DNA of 58,683 bases from Nitrospira japonica (GTDB lineage: Bacteria; Nitrospirota; Thermodesulfovibrionia; Thermodesulfovibrionales; SM23-35): NCBI GenBank assembly GCA_020725385.1, contig DYFC01000013.1, forward strand, positions 1-58,683, in the 5' to 3' direction. This document shows positions 8,848 to 17,162 of the stretch, piece by piece. Every line of letters starts with the position of its first letter. The first letter of the stretch is position 1. The notes below the pieces were generated by a model. It was not told the origin of the DNA, did not search any database, and saw only the letters and a program-made list of their open reading frames with translations. The position numbers and the translations under genes are program-made.

Positions 8848-11280
8848 ATGCAGAAAATAAGAATATACGAGCTTGCAAGAAAATTAGGTGTTCCTAATAA
8901 AATTATAATTGTGGAACTTGCCAATCTTGGCATAGAAGGCAAGACCCATTCATCCAATATCGAACCCGAACTTGCTTTGAAAGTTGAACAAACAATACGT
9001 AGAAAACGCGGAGAAACAATTGTTGAAATTACTCCCGAGACTAAAAAAGAAGAGATTAAAGAAAAAGAAACTGTACTTCCTGCTGAACAGCCTGTTTCAG
9101 AAAAAATAAAGGAAGAAAAACCATATATTCCTGAAAAAGAAAAAATAAAACCGGTTATAGAGCCCAAGAAAGAGGAGGCGATAAAACCAAAGATTGTAAA
9201 ACCGGAACCCGAAAAACCCAAACTTGAGAAACCAAAACCCCAGAAATCCGAACAGATAGTTAAGGAAATAAAAACTCATGAAATCAGACAACCTATAATA
9301 TCTGAAGAAGAAGAAGAAACAAAAATCCCTGATAGATTTAAAAAAGAAATCGAAGTAGAAAAAATAGAAAAATTCAAGACAAAACCCGGAATGCAAAGAG
9401 CCTTTCAAACTATCAGAAAAATAGAGCCGAAAAAATGGCATGATCAAAGAATTGCCAAACGTCCTGGCAAATTCAGACAGATGCCTGTTGAGGAGAAAAA
9501 AGTTCAGGTTGCACCGGTTATTCAAAGGAAAAAAACACTTAAATTGCAGGAAGGCACGACTGTAAAGGAGTTCGCAGAACTTATTAGTGTTAAGCTTTCT
9601 GATGTTATAAAGAAGTTTATGGAACTTGGCTACATGCCTACAATTAATCAGCCGGTGGATACAGACGCAGCTTTGCTTATAGCCGATAGTTTTGGTGTCA
9701 AATTGGAACTCGCTGCTGTTGAAGAAGATATTCTTGAACAGGAAGTTCAGGAAGAAGCAAGTACCATGATTCAACGTCCACCTGTTGTAACTATTATGGG
9801 ACATGTTGATCATGGAAAGACATCCTTGCTCGATGCAATAAGAGAAACAAAAGTTACAGAATCAGAAGCAGGTGGAATTACCCAGCATATTGGTGCTTAT
9901 AAAGTTAACCTGGAAGGGAAAGATATTGTATTTCTCGATACTCCGGGACATGAAGCATTTACCTCGATGAGAGCAAGAGGAGCGAAGGTTACGGATATTG
10001 TAGTTCTTGTTGTAGCTGCGGATGACGGAGTAATGCCACAAACAGTTGAAGCTATTAATCATGCTAAAGCTGCAAATGTTCCTATTGTTGTTGCCATTAA
10101 TAAAATAGACAAACCTGAAGCTAACATATCAAAAGTTAAAAATGAACTTGCCGAGCATGGAATAATTTCAGAAGAATGGGGCGGCCAGAATATTTTTGTT
10201 GAAGTTTCTGCGAAAAAAAGAATCGGTATAGAAAAGCTTCTCGAAATGATACTCCTTCAGGCTGAAATAATGGAATTAAAAGCCAATCCTGACAAACAGG
10301 CGAGAGGTACAATTATAGAAGCAAAACTTGATAAGGGCAGAGGACCTGTTGCTACTGTTCTTGTGCAATCAGGAACTTTAAAGGTTGGGGATGCTTTTCT
10401 TGCAGGTATTCATTCAGGTAAAGTGAGAGCATTAATAGATGATACCGGAAGAAGGATTAATGAAGCAGGACCCTCAACACCCGTTGAAGTAATTGGTTTT
10501 TCCGAAGTTCCTTCATCAGGAGATATTTTTACTGTAGTGGATGATGAAAAACGGGCAAGACAGATAGCCCTTGCAAGGCAACAAAAACAAAAACTTGCCG
10601 AAATCGCAAAAGCAAAAAAACTGACACTTGATGAAGTATATGCAAAAATTAAAGAAGGTGAAATAAAGGAATTAAATATAATAATTAAAGGTGATGTTCA
10701 GGGTTCGGTTGAAGCGATTAAAGATGCTTTTGAGAATATCACACACCCTCAGGTAAAAGTTAAGGTTATACACACATCTGTTGGTGGCATAAATGAATCA
10801 GATGTGATGCTCGCAACAGCATCAAGTGCTATAATTATAGGATTTAATGTTAGACCTGAAATCAAAGCTTCTCAAATTGCCGAAAAAGAAGGTGTTGATA
10901 TAAGACTTTATAATGTTATATATGAAGCTATTGAAGATGTTAAAAAAGCTCTCGAAGGTCTTCTTGAACCCACACTTAAGGAAAAGACACTGGGTAGAGC
11001 AGAAGTCAGACAGACATTCCCTATATCAAGAATCGGTACAGTTGCAGGATGTTATGTCCTTGATGGTACTATAAGCAGGGCAAGTGACGGTGTAAGAATA
11101 ATAAGAGATAATATTGTTGTTTATGAAGGGAAAATAGGTTCTTTGAAAAGGATAAAAGAAGATGTCAGGGAAGTACAAAGTGGCTATGAATGTGGCATTC
11201 TAATAGAGAATTTCAATGATATTAAAGTCGGGGATATAATAGAAAACTACGTAATAGAAAAGATTGCTGCTAAACTTTAA
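8848..11280 (+). CDS. infB: Translation initiation factor IF-2
   Basis: The 810-residue GTPase places fMet-tRNA on the initiating ribosome. An N-terminal IF2_N module ([18 protein letters not shown]) is followed by a Lys/Glu/Pro-rich linker (about residues 60-170) and a second IF2_N copy ([14 protein letters not shown]). The G domain carries [16 protein letters not shown] and NKID, and the beta-barrel and C-terminal domains follow. ATG 8848 fits the family N terminus better than an upstream TTG at 8809. The ribosome-binding site is weak. It heads infB-rbfA-nrnA; nusA, the usual upstream partner, is absent here. Confidence 0.97.
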   Translation: MQKIRIYELARKLGVPNKIIIVELANLGIEGKTHSSNIEPELALKVEQTIRRKRGETIVEITPETKKEEIKEKETVLPAEQPVSEKIKEEKPYIPEKEKIKPVIEPKKEEAIKPKIVKPEPEKPKLEKPKPQKSEQIVKEIKTHEIRQPIISEEEEETKIPDRFKKEIEVEKIEKFKTKPGMQRAFQTIRKIEPKKWHDQRIAKRPGKFRQMPVEEKKVQVAPVIQRKKTLKLQEGTTVKEFAELISVKLSDVIKKFMELGYMPTINQPVDTDAALLIADSFGVKLELAAVEEDILEQEVQEEASTMIQRPPVVTIMGHVDHGKTSLLDAIRETKVTESEAGGITQHIGAYKVNLEGKDIVFLDTPGHEAFTSMRARGAKVTDIVVLVVAADDGVMPQTVEAINHAKAANVPIVVAINKIDKPEANISKVKNELAEHGIISEEWGGQNIFVEVSAKKRIGIEKLLEMILLQAEIMELKANPDKQARGTIIEAKLDKGRGPVATVLVQSGTLKVGDAFLAGIHSGKVRALIDDTGRRINEAGPSTPVEVIGFSEVPSSGDIFTVVDDEKRARQIALARQQKQKLAEIAKAKKLTLDEVYAKIKEGEIKELNIIIKGDVQGSVEAIKDAFENITHPQVKVKVIHTSVGGINESDVMLATASSAIIIGFNVRPEIKASQIAEKEGVDIRLYNVIYEAIEDVKKALEGLLEPTLKEKTLGRAEVRQTFPISRIGTVAGCYVLDGTISRASDGVRIIRDNIVVYEGKIGSLKRIKEDVREVQSGYECGILIENFNDIKVGDIIENYVIEKIAAKL

Positions 11281-11387
11281 ATTAGATTCTTCTAACATAT
11301 AAAAGAATTCAAATATGAAAATTCATTCCTTAATTTTGACACTTCAAAAGTATTTAGTTATCAGTAAAAAATAGAAAGAGGTGGAAG

Positions 11388-11747
11388 ATGCTTCCGTATA
11401 AACGTTCAAAAAGAGTGGGCGACCTTCTTAGAGAACAGATTGCCGAGATAATCCAGTATAAATTAAAAGATCCGAGAAAGGGATTCATCACTGTCACAGG
11501 AGTTGATGTCACCGATGATCTCAAACTTGCATTTGTATATGTTAGTGTTTTGAAAGAAGAAGATAAAGAGCTTTCCCTTGAGATACTGAATTCGGCTAAA
11601 AGCTTTATCAGAACAGAGCTCGGTAGAAGAATTAGAATCAAGACTATACCGGGTCTGGAATTCAGGATAGATACATCTATAGCTTATGGAAGTAGAATAG
11701 AAGAGCTTCTTGAGGAAATAAGGAGGAAGGGTGAAGGTTCCATCTGA
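11388..11747 (+). CDS. rbfA: Ribosome-binding factor A
   Basis: The 119-residue KH-fold protein matures the 30S subunit by binding 16S rRNA. The family start (RSKRVGDLLREQIAEII) and LKLAFVYVSVL strand are clear, as is RIRIKTIPGLEFRID. ATG 11388 follows an AGAGGTGG ribosome-binding site. It lies 107 nt after infB, and its 3' end overlaps nrnA by 17 nt, the usual infB-rbfA-DHH order. Confidence 0.96.
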   Translation: MLPYKRSKRVGDLLREQIAEIIQYKLKDPRKGFITVTGVDVTDDLKLAFVYVSVLKEEDKELSLEILNSAKSFIRTELGRRIRIKTIPGLEFRIDTSIAYGSRIEELLEEIRRKGEGSI

Positions 11748-12684
11748 CCTTTTATCATTTTTAGAACAAGAAGATAATTTTATAATCGCAACCCATATAA
11801 ATCCAGATGGAGATGCTCTTGGTTCAGCACTCGCTCTTATGTTTGCCCTCGAATCAAAAGGTAAAAAGGTTACAGTTTTTGATCGTGATAGGGTTCCTGA
11901 TTTTTATCGTTTCCTTCCCGGTCAGGAAAGAATTGTAAATATTCTGAATGAATCAGAAGTCAAGTCTAAAAATATTATTCTTGTTGACTGTAATAGTCTT
12001 GAAAGAACAGGACTTGATAATTTTACATTTAGAAAAACATCAGTAATCGACCATCATGAAATAGAAAAAAATTTTGGTGAAATAAAATGGATAGTACCTG
12101 AAATTGCTGCCACAGGCATATTGATTTTCCAAATTCTGAATCAGTTAAAAGTTACACTTACACCTGAAATTGCTACAAATCTTTATACAGCAATAGTAAT
12201 AGATACAGGTGCTTTCAGATATGCAAATACAAATGCGGATGTTTTACGCATAAGCGCTCAATTGATTGATGCCGGAGCAGACCCTGCTTATATTTCAAAT
12301 AACCTTTATGAGATGTGGTCTAATGGAAGGTTTAAACTTCTAATAAAAGTTCTAAATACTCTCGAAATACGTAATGAAATGGCATTTACCTTTGTCACGA
12401 AGCAAATGTTTGAAGAAACCGGAACATTTCCTGATGATACTGAAAATTTTGCCAATTTCCCAAGAATGATGGGGAATATAAAGGTATCTGTTTTATTAAG
12501 ACAGCTTGACGATGAAACATGGAAAATAAGCCTTCGTTCAAAAGGTAATGTCAATGTAGCAAAGGTTGCAGCTTTATTTGATGGCGGCGGACATAAAAAC
12601 GCTGCCGGCTGTAAAATAAAAGGCTCAATAGAAGAAGTCAAAAATAAATTGGCAGAGACTCTTCAGATAGTTTTAAACATTTAA
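11731..12684 (+). CDS. nrnA: DHH/DHHA1 phosphoesterase, NrnA-like nanoRNase / pAp phosphatase
   Basis: The 317-residue protein probably degrades short oligoribonucleotides and 3'-phosphoadenosine 5'-phosphate. DHH-domain metal ligands are visible: HINPDGDALGS, VDCN and the DHH signature in VIDHHEIE. VIDTGAFRYANT follows, and the C-terminal DHHA1 domain has the FDGGGHKNAAG motif. The start is GTG 11731 with an AGGAGG ribosome-binding site inside the rbfA end. Nearest alternatives are RecJ-like or c-di-AMP phosphodiesterases, but the length and rbfA context favour NrnA. Confidence 0.9.
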   Translation: MKVPSDLLSFLEQEDNFIIATHINPDGDALGSALALMFALESKGKKVTVFDRDRVPDFYRFLPGQERIVNILNESEVKSKNIILVDCNSLERTGLDNFTFRKTSVIDHHEIEKNFGEIKWIVPEIAATGILIFQILNQLKVTLTPEIATNLYTAIVIDTGAFRYANTNADVLRISAQLIDAGADPAYISNNLYEMWSNGRFKLLIKVLNTLEIRNEMAFTFVTKQMFEETGTFPDDTENFANFPRMMGNIKVSVLLRQLDDETWKISLRSKGNVNVAKVAALFDGGGHKNAAGCKIKGSIEEVKNKLAETLQIVLNI

Positions 12685-12807
12685 CTCATTTGTTCGTGAA
12701 TCGTTGTCTGTTAACCGTGTCCGTAAAATGTTAAACGTAAACACGTAAGGCGTTGAAACGTAGAGTGTAAATCTGAATGCCGGATAACGGATTTCGCAAT
12801 ATATGTA
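12685..12807. repeat. Degenerate CGTnAA-rich intergenic repeat
   Basis: About 120 bp without a gene. The stretch at roughly 12694-12760 is built of imperfect copies of CGTGAA/CGTAAA/TTAAACGT-like words. Such decayed CGTGAA-type repeats are common between genes in some bacteria. It lies between the convergent nrnA and TGS-GTPase genes and contains no good terminator hairpin. Confidence 0.4.
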
Positions 12808-13788
12808 TTATTTGAGATGGTATTCTACGATGTCTTTGTCATGTAAGATATAGTCTTTTTGCACTCTTTGTCCGCCGAACTTTGCAGAACCCCAGATACA
12901 AACATACTTAAAATTGCTAAGAAAATCTTTATGTATCATTTCTGCAAGTTCAAGAACAGTCGAGCCTGACGGAAGTATAAAAGGAGTAGTTTTATCAGGT
13001 TCTTTGCCGGGTTCTTTTGAGTAAACCCTGATTATTCTGGAATTTTCAAATATTGTTCTTCGTAGTTCTTCGAGGCCGTCTTTTTTAATCGTAGAAATCT
13101 TAACGACAGGAAAAAGATAATCAAAAGATTTCAAAAGCTTCTCAGAATCTTCAATAGTTTCAAGAAGATCAATTTTGTTTGCAACCAATATTATAGGTTT
13201 GTCTTGAGAACTATCGCTTGATGGTTCATTCTTTTTAATTAGTTTAATCTTCCAATTTTCTAATTGTTCAATTAAAAGTTCTACCTGTATATCAGGATCT
13301 TCTGATATATCAATAATCAACAATAACATATCAGCTACTCTCAGAATGCCCGAAACCCAACCATCTGTTGATTCATTCCCGATGGGAGGTAGATCTACAA
13401 GCTGGAATTGAATATCTTCAAAAGGCATCATGCCTGCTAAAGGCATAATAGTTGAAACAGGATAATCAGCGATAACAGGATTTGCGTTTGTCAATGATTT
13501 TAAGAGAGATGATTTTCCTGAATTTGCAAAACCAACAAGTGCAATCTGAGCAGCGCCCTGTTTCTCTACGGTATAGATATCTCCCTTGCCTGATTTTTTC
13601 TTTTTTATCGCTTCTTCTCTTAGTTGAGAAAGCTTTCTTCTCATATCAGCTCTGAGCTTATCGGTGCCTTTATGTTTTGGAATCGTCGCGATAAGCTCCT
13701 CAAGAGCGTATATCTTTTCCTGGGGACTTATAGCTTCCCTGAATTGTTTTTCTGCTGCATAATATTCAGGCGGAAGATTTGCAGGCAT
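12808..13788 (-). CDS. Drg/Obg-like GTPase with C-terminal TGS domain
   Basis: The 326-residue GTPase has a helical N-terminal region, then a G domain with Walker A GFANSGKSSLL, switch II (DLPPIG) and NKID. A C-terminal TGS domain (about 255-326, LPSGSTVLELAEMIHKDF onward) follows. This matches the Drg-type ribosome-associated GTPases more than Obg/CgtA, because the Obg N-terminal glycine-rich fold is missing. Its precise ribosome role is not known from sequence. ATG 13788 (MPANLPPEYY) is preferred over an upstream in-frame start at 13845. It follows the cytochrome gene on the same strand, 177 nt away. Confidence 0.85.
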   Translation of the reverse strand: MPANLPPEYYAAEKQFREAISPQEKIYALEELIATIPKHKGTDKLRADMRRKLSQLREEAIKKKKSGKGDIYTVEKQGAAQIALVGFANSGKSSLLKSLTNANPVIADYPVSTIMPLAGMMPFEDIQFQLVDLPPIGNESTDGWVSGILRVADMLLLIIDISEDPDIQVELLIEQLENWKIKLIKKNEPSSDSSQDKPIILVANKIDLLETIEDSEKLLKSFDYLFPVVKISTIKKDGLEELRRTIFENSRIIRVYSKEPGKEPDKTTPFILPSGSTVLELAEMIHKDFLSNFKYVCIWGSAKFGGQRVQKDYILHDKDIVEYHLK

Positions 13789-13852
13789 AATAAAATATAA
13801 CATAAAATAATTTTTGAAAATATCTATTTGCGACTTTAGCCACATTTAGTTA

Positions 13853-13881
13853 CCCCCTGATTTTGTTTATAAATCGGGGGG
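13853..13881. repeat. GC-rich hairpin between the cytochrome and GTPase genes
   Basis: CCCCCTGATTT at 13853-13863 pairs with AAATCGGGGG at 13871-13880 and the next G, with one G-U wobble and a short AT loop. No T-run follows on the minus strand, so termination of the upstream cytochrome transcript is possible but not well supported. Confidence 0.4.
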
Positions 13882-13965
13882 GGAGTGTGTATTGTTCTTA
13901 ATGATAGGAGAAGGATTCGAAGAATTAAAAATAGAGAACTGACACGGACTTTTGTTCGGAACCGA

Positions 13966-15063
13966 TTATTTTTTCTGCGTATGGCAGGTGAAACAGCCTC
14001 CGGAGCCCCCTCCGCCTGCAACCATAGAAGAATAATCCCATCTTAATAAGTCAGGATAAGGACTGCCATGTGCAACATGACAGGAAAGGCACATAACCAT
14101 ATCAGAGCCAGGAGTTACAGTAGAGCTCGGACCTCCAGTCCAGTTAAAAGTAGTTACATCTCTTGCAACTGGTACCATTGGATTATATGTTGTTGAAATC
14201 GAAGCATATTCCCCTGAATTTGGAATTATTGCATCTGAAGGATGTCGCGACCACGGATTTCCTGCTACTTCATCACCAATCCTCTGGTCAATATGAAAAA
14301 GTCCATGACATCCTGTGCAATAAGCTGTTGTTGTATATCTTTGCGGATAATCCTGTGCATCAAATCCAAAACCTCCATAGTAAACATACCCCGAATATTC
14401 ATTATGTGAGCTTGCTGTTGCACCATAATTCCATTTCTCATGCTCTATACCTATAACACCTTTACCTCCACCTGCAATGTGTCCTGCAAGAAAACGATAC
14501 CAACCCTGTGATGCTGAATTTACAAATTTTGTACCTGTTCCATCATTAGCGTGATGGTAACCTTTTGGGTAACCATTGGTTGTTACCATATGACATTTTG
14601 TACATCCCTGCCTCCCGTCAAGATTAGGGAACCCTGAATTCGAGACTATTTTATTTAAATTTGCATGACAGCTATTTGTTGCACAAAAAGCAAGACCCTG
14701 GTCTCCGGGGGCAGCAGATAAGTTATTATCATCATTGTTTAAAAAAACATTATGCCCTTTAGTGTCATCTATAGTTACCCAATAAAAATTTCCACCAGCA
14801 AGAGTATTTGTGCCAAAAGTAGGTTTAGAAGTTGAGTAAACATAAGGTGTTGTATTAGATCCTGTGTTTATACCAGTATGGCATCCGACACAATTGTTTA
14901 CGAGAAGAATTCCAAATGGACCTCCTGATACAACTTCAACCCCATTTTGACTGTTATGCATAGTATGACAATTAACACATGGTCCAGTTACTTTTGCATA
15001 TACAAAATTATTACTAAGCAATAAAAAAATAATAAAAATTAATAATGCTATTTTAGCTTTCAT
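13966..15063 (-). CDS. Exported seven-heme cytochrome c (six CXXCH plus one CX4CH)
   Basis: The 365-residue protein starts with a clear signal peptide (hydrophobic residues 4-20, cleavage likely after VYA-KV). Heme motifs in order are CVNCH (about 29), CVGCH (58), CATNSCH (127, CX4CH), CTKCH (154), CTGCH (248), CLSCH (324) and CFTCH (357). Extra histidines near them can serve as distal ligands. The first motif sits in GPCVNCHTMHNSQNG, typical of cytochrome c3-like or doubled-CXXCH proteins. It should act in the periplasm or beyond in electron transfer. No maturation or reductase genes flank it, and no close family name can be given. A GGGGGT ribosome-binding site precedes ATG 15063. Confidence 0.9.
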   Translation of the reverse strand: MKAKIALLIFIIFLLLSNNFVYAKVTGPCVNCHTMHNSQNGVEVVSGGPFGILLVNNCVGCHTGINTGSNTTPYVYSTSKPTFGTNTLAGGNFYWVTIDDTKGHNVFLNNDDNNLSAAPGDQGLAFCATNSCHANLNKIVSNSGFPNLDGRQGCTKCHMVTTNGYPKGYHHANDGTGTKFVNSASQGWYRFLAGHIAGGGKGVIGIEHEKWNYGATASSHNEYSGYVYYGGFGFDAQDYPQRYTTTAYCTGCHGLFHIDQRIGDEVAGNPWSRHPSDAIIPNSGEYASISTTYNPMVPVARDVTTFNWTGGPSSTVTPGSDMVMCLSCHVAHGSPYPDLLRWDYSSMVAGGGGSGGCFTCHTQKK

Positions 15064-15362
15064 AAAGTTACCCCCAATTGCAATAAAAGCATTTGCTATA
15101 TATTAAACAAAAAATTTCAAATTTATCAACATTTATTTTAGCTTTTGATAATTTTTTGTTATTTTTTTATTTTGGCTTTGAAACTATAAACTTTACGAAG
15201 TGTGATTAAGAAATGGTTCAAACTGTTAAAGATGTTTAATGGCTCTAACAGTCAATGAATTTTTTCAACATCTACAACTTTCTTTAGGTTTAAATTGTCT
15301 TTTCCCGTAGTTAAATTCATCTCAAATGTTGATAGCAATTCACGCCGAATTTTGAAAACCTC

Positions 15363-15464
15363 AAGATTTCTCGCTTCGCTCGAAATGACAATTTGCTCGA
15401 GACAACAATAAAGAAGGTTCGCATTATCATTTCGAAGGAGAGTATAAGCGATCGAGGAATCCTT
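15363..15464. repeat. Interspersed repeat pair in inverted orientation (ATTTCGA...GCGAG type)
   Basis: Two related segments face each other: 15363-15389 on the minus strand and 15427-15464 on the plus strand. Both read about TCATTTCGA, a short variable part, then GAG and AATC. Translated, one arm gives VISSEARNLE, a peptide I recognise as a recurring artefact of intergenic repeats. The surrounding stretch 15064-15505 has no convincing gene and is AT-rich; a 74-codon frame at 15252-15476 is best read as repeat-derived. Confidence 0.55.
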
Positions 15465-15505
15465 CCTCTTTTTCACCGAGAATTGCTGAAATCTGGAAAG
15501 AATGG

Positions 15506-15535
15506 TTGATTTTATTGTCTTCTGTATGGTATAAA
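15506..15535 (+). promoter_or_regulatory. Promoter of the rpsF operon
   Basis: TTGATT at 15506-15511 and an extended -10 (TATGG then TATAAA at 15530-15535) are separated by 18 bp, about 50 nt upstream of rpsF. The same TATGGTATAA context precedes the tRNA genes and vorB in this window, supporting it as a housekeeping extended -10. Confidence 0.5.
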
Positions 15536-15585
15536 AATTAGATTTCCTAAATAGCTAATGAAAATAATTTATAAGGAGAAGCTTA

Positions 15586-15939
15586 ATGAATGTATATGAA
15601 AATATGGTTATACTGAACGCAGGAATATCTGATGAGGAAGCTGAATCTGCAATAGCAAAAATTAAAGAAATTATCATAGGTCAAGGTGGGGAGGTTTTAA
15701 AAGTTGATGTATGGGGACGCAGAAAACTTGCTTATGAAATAAAAAAACAGAAGAAGGGATTGTTTGTACTTCTCCTTTATAAAACACCTGCTAAGACTAT
15801 AAAGAAATTAGAAGAATTCTATAAAGTATTCGATGTGATAATTAAATATATGATAATAAAGCTCGAGAAAAAACAGGTTCAGGCCATTGAAAAACGCGAG
15901 GCTACCGAACAATCAATCGAACAAAAGAGTGAAGCATAA
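15586..15939 (+). CDS. rpsF: 30S ribosomal protein S6
   Basis: The 117-residue protein binds 16S rRNA together with S18. The family core is clear (MNVYENMVILNAGISDEE, KVDVWGRRKLAYEIKKQ and the FDVIIKYMI region). A short charged tail follows. AAGGAG precedes ATG 15586. It leads rpsF-ssb-rpsR and abuts ssb with no gap. Confidence 0.96.
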   Translation: MNVYENMVILNAGISDEEAESAIAKIKEIIIGQGGEVLKVDVWGRRKLAYEIKKQKKGLFVLLLYKTPAKTIKKLEEFYKVFDVIIKYMIIKLEKKQVQAIEKREATEQSIEQKSEA

Positions 15940-16344
15940 GTGTTTAATAAAATAATTTTGATCGGTAATCTTACAAAAGATCCTGAACTAAGATATACTC
16001 CGCAGGGCACACCTGTAACATCATTCAGACTTGCTGTTAATACAAGATATAAACAATCGGATGAAATGAAGCAGGATACTCTTTTTATTGATAATATAGT
16101 TTTCGGGAAGCAGGCTGAGAATGTAAGTAAATATCTTAATAAAGGAAGCGCTGTTCTCATTGAAGGAAGACTTCAGGAAAGAAGATGGGAAAGCAACGGA
16201 CAGCAGAAAAGCAAATTTGAGGTTATAGTACAGAATGTGAGATTTCTCTCTAAGAGAGGAACTTCTCCAGATCAAACATTGGGAAGCGATTTAGAAGGTG
16301 ATTTTACGATGCCCGATGAAACAACCGATTTAGAACCGTTTTAA
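15940..16344 (+). CDS. ssb: Single-stranded DNA-binding protein
   Basis: The 134-residue protein has an OB fold (FNKIILIGNLTKDPELRYTP, VIVQNVRFL) that binds single-stranded DNA in replication and repair. A short acidic tail ends in DLEPF, the tip used to recruit partner proteins. The start is GTG 15940, directly after the rpsF stop. The tail linker is short (about 30 residues) compared with the E. coli protein. Placement between rpsF and rpsR is the classical order. Confidence 0.96.
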   Translation: MFNKIILIGNLTKDPELRYTPQGTPVTSFRLAVNTRYKQSDEMKQDTLFIDNIVFGKQAENVSKYLNKGSAVLIEGRLQERRWESNGQQKSKFEVIVQNVRFLSKRGTSPDQTLGSDLEGDFTMPDETTDLEPF

Positions 16345-16373
16345 ATAAAATCAGAAAATAGAAAGGAGTTACT

Positions 16374-16598
16374 TTGCAACAAAAAAGATTTCAGAGAAGG
16401 AAATTTTGTAGATTTTGTTCGGAAAAGGTGGAGTATATTGATTACAAAAATATCAAACTCCTTAGAAATTATCTCACCGAGAGAGGAAAAATTCTTCCGC
16501 GCAGAATGACAGGCACCTGTGCAAAGCATCAAAGGGAACTTACAGAATCTATTAACAGGGCAAGAAGCATTGCTTTGCTTGCCTACGCTGAAAAGTAG
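16374..16598 (+). CDS. rpsR: 30S ribosomal protein S18
   Basis: The 74-residue protein contains FCRFC and a third Cys in GTCAKHQ, a zinc-type S18, and the family core [22 protein letters not shown]. It pairs with S6 on the platform of the small subunit. The start is TTG 16374, 6 nt after GAAAGGAG. The usual next gene, rplI (L9), is not present; DUF507 genes follow instead. Confidence 0.96.
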   Translation: MQQKRFQRRKFCRFCSEKVEYIDYKNIKLLRNYLTERGKILPRRMTGTCAKHQRELTESINRARSIALLAYAEK

Positions 16599-16599
16599 G

Positions 16600-16881
16600 A
16601 TGAGGATTCCAAAAACCTGGGTTCCTTTGATCGCAAACAGGATCATAGATAATTTAACAAAGAAAAATCTTATAAAGCCTTTAGTTTCCCATGAGAAGCT
16701 GTTAGCCGAAACAGAAGCTCTTTTGCTTGAAGAGCTTACTATTGAAGACAGACTGAACGAGGAAGTAAGGGAATTACTAAGGTCGCATTCTTTAGAGATA
16801 GAAAAAGGTAAGCTTGATTATAGAAAACTTTTCGAACTTACCAAACAGAAGCTTGTTAAGGAGAGAAATCTTGTTTTATGA
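16600..16881 (+). CDS. DUF507 family protein, first tandem copy
   Basis: The 93-residue all-helical, charged protein starts MRIPKTWVPLIANRI, one base after the rpsR stop. LLLEELTIEDRLNEEVRELL and the KLFELTKQKLVKER tail match the DUF507 pattern. Function is unknown. An upstream in-frame extension into rpsR is rejected. The stop overlaps the next gene (ATGA), so the two paralogues are probably co-translated and may form a heterodimer. Confidence 0.8.
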   Translation: MRIPKTWVPLIANRIIDNLTKKNLIKPLVSHEKLLAETEALLLEELTIEDRLNEEVRELLRSHSLEIEKGKLDYRKLFELTKQKLVKERNLVL

Positions 16882-17162
16882 TGCTCTCGGATGAAAAAAT
16901 ATCCCATATGACTCACATGCTATATAAAGGACTCATAAAAGGGAAACTCATTGAGTTGCTTGATGAGGAAACAAAAGTACGCAATGAGATAAAACGCACA
17001 ATTATTTCTGAACTAAAGATAGGTGAAGAGATTGACTCAATAGTTAGAAAAAAACTTCAGTCCTTTTCAAGAAAAATAGTCGAGGGAAGCCCTGAGTGGG
17101 AAATACTCTACAAAAAATTTTACAGGGAAGAAGAAATAAAGAGAGGCAGAGCCTCCAGCTAA
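16878..17162 (+). CDS. DUF507 family protein, second tandem copy
   Basis: The 94-residue helical protein is related to its neighbour: KISHMTHMLYKGLIKGKLIEL matches the first helix, and LKIGEEIDSIVRKKLQSFSR the second. Function is unknown. It starts at ATG 16878 inside the end of the first copy, and its last 67 bases overlap the possible GTG start of the diguanylate cyclase gene. Confidence 0.8.
   Translation: MMLSDEKISHMTHMLYKGLIKGKLIELLDEETKVRNEIKRTIISELKIGEEIDSIVRKKLQSFSRKIVEGSPEWEILYKKFYREEEIKRGRASS

Noticed and set aside
9097-9813. 238-codon Phe-rich minus-strand frame
   Set aside because: It is antisense to the Lys/Glu-rich linker of infB.
13853-13881. Strong terminator for the cytochrome gene
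   Set aside because: The hairpin lacks a T-tract in the direction of transcription.
15252-15476. 74-codon minus-strand frame with VISSEARNLE
   Set aside because: The peptide comes from an inverted intergenic repeat pair; there is no ribosome-binding site or recognised domain.
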